Source: Hydractinia symbiolongicarpus (Eukaryota > Cnidaria > Hydrozoa > Anthoathecata > Hydractiniidae). From it: DNA of 64,000 nucleotides. Both the position numbers and the translations under genes were made by a program. The stretch is taken from NCBI RefSeq assembly GCF_029227915.1, contig NC_079876.1, positions 6,944,001-7,008,000 of the forward strand, written 5' to 3'. The notes beneath the pieces were generated by a model. The model saw nothing but the letters and a program-made list of their open reading frames with translations. It was not told where the DNA came from and searched no databases. Positions 60,896-64,000 of the stretch are shown here, piece after piece. Positions within the stretch are counted from its first letter, which is position 1, and every line of letters begins with the position of its first letter.

Positions 60896-61386
60896 TTAAT
60901 AACTTACTTCGTATTCTTTTATTTTTCGTCTTATTATTTCCCGCTTTTGTTCATTCATCCATCCAACAACATCATAAGCTGTTTCTCCATTTTTATCTTT
61001 GATCGTCACATCAATATTTTCATGACGCAACAAAACATCAAGACATGAGATGTGACCACGCACCGCAGCCCAATGTAATGGTGTGAAGTTGAAAACATCT
61101 ACACGGTTGATGTTTGTTACATCATGTCGACATAACATATCTAATATTGTGTGACGATCACGATATGCAGCGTAATGATAACTGTTGTGTTTATCACTAT
61201 CTTCCGCCCAAACATCACTCCCATATGAGATGAGTATTTCCACCATTGATGTATTGTCGGTGTTCCATACTGTCCACAACAATGGTGTGTATTCATCTTC
61301 ATCTCTCATGTGAACGATGTTTGGATGAATAGATAGTAATTTTTTCAGTTTCTCGATATCGTTAGATTTAATAATTTCCACGATAT
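60896..61386 (-). CDS. Ankyrin-repeat protein, last exon
   Basis: After ATTTTTAG the exon opens in phase 1 at 61386 and runs 162 codons to a stop at 60896-60898. It holds about four ankyrin repeats: NDIEKLKKLLSIHPNIV, DEYTPLLWTVWNTDNTSMVE, HNSYHYAAYRDRHTILDML, FNFTPLHWAAVRGHISCLDVLL and NGETAYDVVGWMNEQKREII. The TPLHWAA box and helix-turn-helix spacing are clear. The C-terminal end is a Lys/Arg-rich helix. Ankyrin repeats mediate protein binding, and the partner is unknown. Earlier exons, including the start, must lie to the right, but none with a matching phase-1 end was found. Confidence 0.75.
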
Positions 61387-61389
61387 CTA

Positions 61390-62420
61390 AAAATAAAATA
61401 GTAAATGAATAAAAATTATAAATTTATAAATTAATGAAATATGATAACGAAAAACTTATGACATCATTAAATACTTTTTTTTATTGTAAAACATTTTATA
61501 ATGTATTAAACATAAAAAAGTAATTGTGAAAACACAGAAACAAAAAATATAGTAATAATTTATTTTTATTCAAGTTAATATTAATATGTTGACGTCATCA
61601 TGTATAGGATAATTTGCATCAGGAGAAAATTGTTTTACTTGTATGAACCACGGAAATGTTTCAGTTATTGTCGAGACTATAAAATTTTTCGCTTGTTAAA
61701 ATAATTTCACATGACATTTTTAATAAAAATCTCGGAAGTAAATATAGCTATTCCTACAATTACTACGATAACATAATGCGTTTTTATAAACCAACCTAGT
61801 CTAACACTTTCGTTCCCAGGTTTTTTTTTTATCCATTTCTTATGCGGGAAAAGAACGAACAGGTAAAGATCCCTGGAGAATAGGATTATTTCATGACTTA
61901 TTTAGCCGTTTTCAAAACAAGGGGAAAAAATTTACCAAATATTAATACTGCCTAGTCTAGCACTCTCGTCACCAGGGATGTTTTATAGCGAAAAGGCAAA
62001 AATCTCTGATAACGAGGGTGGCTAGTATGCTTATTCCATGACTCTATTGGCTTCTTACGAACAAAGAGAAACTTTACCAAATATCAATATTGCCTAGTCT
62101 AGCACTCTCGGTTCCAGGGATTTTTTATCTATATGGCATGTGGGAAGACGGCGATGAATCCCTAAAACCGAGGCTGGCTAGTATGCTTATTCCATGACTT
62201 TATTTAGTTTCTTACGAACAAAGAAAAAACTTCACTAAATATAAATACTGAACTTCTACTTTTTATTTTGTACTCAACTTGCGTTTACCTAACAAATGAA
62301 CAAAAAAAGCTTTCTTCAGATTGTATGGAGAAAAGTGCAGGATTAAGGTAGAAAATAATCTCAAGCACGCAAAAAGAGTTTCTTAGTTTTTTCAGTAAAA
62401 ATTGTAAAAATAAATTAAAC
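61390..62420. other. Intron or intergenic DNA with two related 190-bp blocks
   Basis: The blocks starting CCTAGTCTAGCACTCTCG at about 61951 and 62092 share CAGGGAT-TTTT and CTAGTATGCTTATTCCATGACT, and a diverged third lies near 61795-61960. They are direct repeats of about 140-150 bp (at least 2.5 copies). No exon was recognised. Confidence 0.6.
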
Positions 62421-62427
62421 AGACTTC

Positions 62428-62998
62428 TTATGAATAAAAATAATGTATAATAAAAACTAGCTACTGCTTTTATCAAAATTAAATTTTCTCTAACCTCACA
62501 CGATCAGATTTTATCAACATTATTTCTTGAATGAAACATATTCGTTTTGGTTGAGTATGATATAGTGATAAAAATAGAACGACTGTACTCAATATATTCG
62601 ATTTCGTCTGCACGAATATTGCAAAGATTGTTTTTCGACACGCGATCGGTTTTTTATAAGAACAAGTTCTAAAGAACACGAGACTTAGGTACACAGCTCT
62701 TAGTAAATACTCCGTTAATTGTAAGCGGGTTTCTCATGAATAAAAATAATGTATAATAAAAACTAGCTGCTGCTTTTATCAAAATTAAATTTTCTCTCAC
62801 CTCAAACGACCTATCAACATTATTTCTTGAATGAAACATATTCGTTTTGGTTGAGTTTGATATAGTGATAAAAATAGAACGACTGTACTCAATATATTCG
62901 ATTTCGTCTGCACGAATATTTCAAAGATGTTTCTCTGACACGCGATCGGTTTCTTTATAAGAACAATTTTTAAAGAACACGAGACTTAGGTATTGCAA
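62428..62998. repeat. Tandem duplication, ~255-bp units ~307 bp apart
   Basis: Unit 1 (about 62428-62693) and unit 2 (about 62737-62993) are almost identical: ATGAATAAAAATAATGTATA, then CATATTCGTTTTGGTTGAGT, GATTTCGTCTGCACGAATAT and ACACGCGATCGG. On the minus strand both hold an ATG followed by a donor-like GTGAG/GTTAGA or GTTTGAG/GTGAGA. They could therefore be alternative first exons or promoters, but this is not confirmed. Confidence 0.8.
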
Positions 62999-62999
62999 A

Positions 63000-64000
63000 A
63001 ATTGAAAATAAAATGAGAACAGCTTCAGGCTATTGGTAAAACAAAACTAACCGACTTAAATTTTACCATGAAATGACTTGTTGATTTGCTGGTAATTGTG
63101 TTTTTCTCAAGATTTCTATTATGAACAATTTGATGTGAGTCAAATTATTCACCTCCTAATGCAGAATTTACATGCACATGCAACCGATGCAACTGGATGC
63201 AGTAGCTCATTATTTTCTCCACTAATGTCCAGATTGGTATACTAGCGATAATTCTTCTATTCTTGGTCGGAACGTTTACAATGAAATGTCTTTTCGATAA
63301 GTATGATTTTAAACCGACCGTTGTTTCTTGTTTGTTTTGATCGTGCTTGGAAAAATTCGCTTCGCTGTAAAGTAGAAACAGTTCCTACTATTTAGCGGCG
63401 AAATATTTTGATGTAAACTTTTAACTAATCAGTCTGCAATATTCAGTGTTTATTCTTGTGTTTAATACCCACAAGAGCGCTTAAATACAGTATTTTAAAT
63501 TCGCCAAACGTTTTTCGTTTCCCGTTAAAATCAAAAAAATATTTCGCTGCTAATTTGCCGCCCAATTCGGTTTGTCGGTCAAGGTAGGTCTCAAAAGGAC
63601 GTTCTCCCTTTGCATACACGTGTTGAGTTGTCCGGTACTGACACGCAAAGTACAATCTTCTTTTGCGAAGTTTGCATCTGAGTTTAAAAATAAAATTTTA
63701 TCTTGGATATCTATAGAAATCCCTTGTTCCAAATTTGTGTGCTATTACGTTAGATAAAAAATTATAAACAGGCTTAATTAAAGAATTTCACACCACATAC
63801 CGTGTCTTTGAAATTTACGAAAAATATAAACTACACTCAGGAGACTTTTATTTAATTTTACTTAAGGTGTTTCACCCTAAATTACGCTAGGTCTCAAACG
63901 ATTTTTCTGGCATCATAATACTGACTGCGCTCTTTGATTGGTTAATTCTATTGTTCTTCGCTCATGTGATCAATATAGGGAAATCTTTTGTTTTAGGCGC
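63000..64000. other. No gene recognised
   Basis: The overlapping frames at 63443-63757 on both strands show no domain. No terminal-repeat element or exon with paired splice sites was seen. Confidence 0.4.

Noticed and set aside
1-64000. CRISPR array, operon or prokaryotic origin of the window
   Set aside because: No regular short direct repeats with unique spacers, no dense ORFs and clear GT-AG introns throughout.

Overview
The window is AT-rich animal genomic DNA with small exons, GT-AG introns and a very high load of mostly non-autonomous DNA transposons. There are no operons, Shine-Dalgarno sites or CRISPR arrays. The mix of a KMT5A-type SET domain, a Crypton-type tyrosine recombinase, THAP, MADF and Ig domains with SINE-, Helitron- and Harbinger-like repeats suggests a cnidarian, possibly a hydrozoan. 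That is an inference from families, not from a search. Exons below were joined by hand from reading frame, splice sites and phase.

Left third (1-24 kb). A two-Ig-domain secreted protein has its last two exons at 3.9-5.8 kb (+). A small secreted protein with a very acidic pro-region and a Cys/Arg/Tyr-rich basic tail lies at 8.9-9.7 kb (-). Its last exon and downstream flank are duplicated at 5.9-7.0 kb, and a TTAA-flanked piggyBac-like element sits at the junction. From 12.3 to 17 kb there is a Helitron-like landscape, including a head-to-tail run of at least three elements. Degraded transposon-associated coding fragments follow: YqaJ/SWIM-like at 18.7-19.4 kb and THAP at 19.6-20.1 kb.

Middle (25-45 kb). 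A small acidic gene with an AT-hook exon (25.6-26.5 kb, -) is followed by a large minus-strand gene (28.8-44.1 kb). About 23 exons of the large gene can be chained with compatible phases. They encode a KMT5A-like SET domain, a Cys-rich linker, a tandem array of six related phase-0 exons, a nuclear-localisation-like exon, two zinc fingers and a tyrosine-recombinase-like catalytic domain with its tyrosine retained. This SET plus recombinase architecture is the most interesting object in the window. A 718-bp Harbinger-like element carrying only a MADF exon lies just upstream of it.

Right third (45-64 kb). This is mostly repeats: palindromic MITEs, a pogo/Tigger-like MITE, and long arrays of a GTCGAC-containing repeat in inverted orientation about 3 kb apart (foldback-like). 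A 2.4-kb Harbinger element, with a frameshifted HARBI1-like transposase and its partner gene, is inserted into one arm. An ankyrin-repeat exon (60.9-61.4 kb, -) and a tandem duplication (62.4-63.0 kb) end the window.
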